Of a stretch of DNA of 64,000 nucleotides, positions 62,333 to 64,000 are shown piece after piece. Below the pieces are notes generated by a model. It was given only the letters and a program-made list of their open reading frames with translations, was not told the origin of the DNA and did no database searches. The stretch covers positions 62,001 through 126,000 of the forward strand of contig NZ_VJOO01000004.1 in assembly GCF_007556755.1 (NCBI RefSeq), in the 5' to 3' direction. The stretch's first letter is position 1. The number at the start of each line of letters is the position of its first letter. The position numbers were made by a program, and so were the translations under genes. The DNA comes from Tepidimonas fonticaldi. Its GTDB lineage: Bacteria; Pseudomonadota; Gammaproteobacteria; Burkholderiales; Burkholderiaceae_C.

Positions 62333-63130
62333 ATGACCACCCCCGACGCCGAACCGATCCTGCTGCACGCGCGCGACGCGCGCGGCGTGCACAGGCTGAC
62401 GCTCAACACCCCCAAGGCCTTCAATGCGCTCAGCGAAGCGATGCTGGAGGCGCTGTCGGCCAAGCTCGACGAGATCGCCGCCGACGAGGGCGCGCGCGTG
62501 CTCGTCATCGCCGCGGCCGGCAAGGCGTTCTGCGCCGGCCACAACCTGAAGGAGATGCGCGCCAACCCGCGGCTGGAGTACTACCAGCAGCTGTTTGCGC
62601 GCTGCTCGGGCATGATGCTGCAGATCCAGCGCCTGCCGGTGCCGGTGATCGCGCGCGTGCAGGGGCTGGCCACCGCGGCCGGTTGCCAGCTGGTGGCGCA
62701 GTGCGACCTGGCGGTGGCGGTGCAGGAGGCGCGCTTCGGTGTCAACGGCATCGACGTGGGGCTCTTTTGCGCCACGCCCAGCGTGCCGCTGGTGCGCAAC
62801 GTGCCGGCCAAGGTGGCGATGGAGATGCTGCTGACCGGCGAGTTCATCGGCGCCGAGGAGGCGCGCCAGCGCGGGCTGGTCAACCGCGTGGTGCCGCTGG
62901 ACGCGCTGGACGCGGAGGTGGAGCGGCTGGTCGTGTCCATCCTGGCCAAGCCGCGCGAGGCCATCGCGATGGGCAAGGCGGTGTTCTACCAGCACCGCGA
63001 GACCGGCATCGAGGCCGCCTACCAGCTCGCCGGCCAGACCATGGCCTGCAACATGATGCACGAGGTGGCGCAGGAGGGCGTGCAGGCCTTCATCGAGAAG
63101 CGCGCGCCGGCCTGGCGCGCGGAGGGCTGA
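62333..63130 (+). CDS. Enoyl-CoA hydratase/isomerase superfamily protein (ECHDC3-like)
   Basis: 265 residues with the crotonase fold: AAAGKAFCAGHNLKEM (first oxyanion-hole strand), GLATAAGCQLVAQCDLAVA and FGVNGIDVGLFCATPSVPLVR. Both glutamates that activate water in true enoyl-CoA hydratases are replaced, by Q119 and G139. It therefore probably binds an acyl-CoA but does not hydrate in the classical way, like mammalian ECHDC3, for which it is a better match than FadB/PaaF. GAGGAG lies 11 bases before the ATG. Confidence 0.9.
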   Translation: MTTPDAEPILLHARDARGVHRLTLNTPKAFNALSEAMLEALSAKLDEIAADEGARVLVIAAAGKAFCAGHNLKEMRANPRLEYYQQLFARCSGMMLQIQRLPVPVIARVQGLATAAGCQLVAQCDLAVAVQEARFGVNGIDVGLFCATPSVPLVRNVPAKVAMEMLLTGEFIGAEEARQRGLVNRVVPLDALDAEVERLVVSILAKPREAIAMGKAVFYQHRETGIEAAYQLAGQTMACNMMHEVAQEGVQAFIEKRAPAWRAEG

Positions 63131-63134
63131 ACGG

Positions 63135-64000
63135 ATGGCCCGTCCCGCCGCGTCGGCCCCGATCGACGACCTCGGCTCCTGGCTGCAGACCTTCGCGCAG
63201 CCCGGCGCGCTGCTGGAGCTGGTGGCGCTGGCGCTGTGCGTCGGCGTGGCGTGGCTCGCGGTGCGGGCGCTGCAGCGCGCCTTCAACCCGGATGCCGAGC
63301 GCTCGATCTGGTTCGGCCGCCGCGGCGTCGACGGCGTGCTGTTCCCGCTGCTGCTGCTGGTGCTGGCCTACGGCGCGCGCGCGCTGACGCTGCTGTGGGC
63401 GCCGCGCGCGGTGTGGCACGTCGTCATCCCGGCGCTGATCGCGCTGGTGGTCATCCGCATCGGCGTCAAGGTGCTGGAGGTGGCGTTCAAGGGCGCGGCG
63501 TGGCTGCGGCCGGTGGAGCGCACCATCTCGTGGCTGGCGTGGCTGGCGGCGGTGGCGTGGATCACCGGGCTGCTGCCGGTGGTGCTGGCGGAGCTGGACC
63601 AGATCTCGTGGAAGCTGGGCGGCACGACGCTTTCGGTGCGCACGCTGATCGAGGGGCTGCTGTTGGCCGGCGCGGTGCTGATTGTCGCGCTGTGGGTGTC
63701 GTCGGCCATCGAGGCGCGCCTGCTGCGTGACGCCACCGGCGAGTCGCTGTCGCTGCGCAAGGCCGCCAGCAACGCCGCGCGCGCGCTGCTGCTGTTCGTC
63801 GGGCTGATGCTGGCGCTGTCGGCGGTCGGCATCGACCTGACGGCGCTGTCGGTGCTGGGCGGCGCCATCGGCGTCGGCATTGGCTTCGGTCTGCAGAAGC
63901 TCGCGGCCAACTACGTCAGCGGCTTCGTGATCCTGACCGAGCGCAGCATGCGCATCGGCGACATGGTGCGGCTGGACACTTTCGAGGGCGTGGTGGCCGA
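63135..64000 (+). CDS. MscS-family mechanosensitive channel (3' end outside window)
   Basis: First 288 codons of a larger protein; the frame is open to the right edge. Starts 4 bases after the crotonase stop. Five or six membrane helices are visible (for example VALALCVGVAWLAVRAL, GVLFPLLLLVLAYGA, LIEGLLLAGAVLIVALWV), then the pore helix and MscS signature VLGGAIGVGIGFGLQKLAANYVSGFVILTERSMRIGD. It releases solutes when the membrane is stretched. The cytoplasmic vestibule would lie beyond the window. Confidence 0.93.
   Translation, partial: MARPAASAPIDDLGSWLQTFAQPGALLELVALALCVGVAWLAVRALQRAFNPDAERSIWFGRRGVDGVLFPLLLLVLAYGARALTLLWAPRAVWHVVIPALIALVVIRIGVKVLEVAFKGAAWLRPVERTISWLAWLAAVAWITGLLPVVLAELDQISWKLGGTTLSVRTLIEGLLLAGAVLIVALWVSSAIEARLLRDATGESLSLRKAASNAARALLLFVGLMLALSAVGIDLTALSVLGGAIGVGIGFGLQKLAANYVSGFVILTERSMRIGDMVRLDTFEGVVA

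Noticed and set aside
1-64000. tRNA, rRNA, CRISPR arrays, insertion sequences or prophage
   Set aside because: No cloverleaf, repeat-spacer pattern, transposase, integrase or terminal inverted repeats were recognised by reading; small RNAs cannot be excluded without a covariance search.

Overview
The window is a gene-dense, very GC-rich stretch of bacterial chromosome. Gene content and synteny (surE-pcm-nlpD-rlmD, dapA-bamC, parE/parC, TAXI-TRAP transporter, circularly permuted ATP-grasp/alpha-E/transglutaminase clusters) fit a Betaproteobacterium of the order Burkholderiales, probably a Comamonadaceae-like lineage such as Tepidimonas. That placement is inferred from gene order and protein wording, not from a database search. 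I see no rRNA, tRNA, CRISPR array, insertion sequence, integrase or prophage. I count 48 protein-coding genes, two of them cut by the window edges.

Layout. 1-3389: end of an FtsX-type ABC permease, its membrane-fusion partner and a nucleotide-sugar pyrophosphorylase. 3433-5968 (minus): a sodium:solute symporter behind a TPP riboswitch, and a quinone-oxidoreductase-like enzyme. 6084-10293 (plus): surE-pcm-nlpD-rlmD with no rpoS. 10351-12182: a lipoprotein, a BI-1/YccA membrane protein with a clear terminator, and a GlcG/HbpS protein. 12217-18360 (minus): an iron-uptake operon, TonB-dependent receptor > piuC > FMN hydroxy-acid oxidase > 24-residue membrane microprotein > tonB > exbB > exbD, with ATGA overlaps at three consecutive junctions. 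Fur-like sites lie between it and the divergent ahpC-ahpF pair (18630-20910). 20954-25111 (minus): MFS, a 54-residue membrane protein, methyltransferase, dapA, bamC.

25112-25579 is a non-coding stretch with two DnaA-box-like sites, a 12-bp palindrome and an AT-rich segment ahead of parE. Between parE (25580) and parC (34875) lies a compact envelope-lipid modification locus: ArnT-like glycosyltransferase, PAP2 phosphatase, PmrAB-like two-component system, EptA phosphoethanolamine transferase and DgkA, with PmrA-box-like direct repeats ahead of the regulator and of eptA.

37373-52489 holds two versions of a poorly understood predicted amidoligase system. The first is a DUF2126 transglutaminase, a fused circularly permuted ATP-grasp/alpha-E protein and a small transglutaminase (minus strand, 45416-38487). 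The second is a split ATP-grasp plus alpha-E pair (plus strand, 50032-52489). comEC and an EAL-CBS-GGDEF protein lie between them, overlapping tail to tail. 52455-56046 (minus): TAXI-TRAP solute-binding protein, fused TRAP permease, DUF1850 protein. 56145-61299 (minus): MoxR ATPase, DUF58 protein, and a TgpA-type transglutaminase whose reading frame runs without a stop into an MltB-type lytic transglycosylase. 61353-64000 (plus): histone-deacetylase-like amidohydrolase, a crotonase lacking both catalytic glutamates, and the start of an MscS channel.

The main themes are cell-envelope maintenance (NlpD, BamC, TgpA-MltB, EptA/PAP2/ArnT, DgkA), iron and peroxide handling, and predicted peptide-modifying enzymes of transglutaminase/ATP-grasp type.
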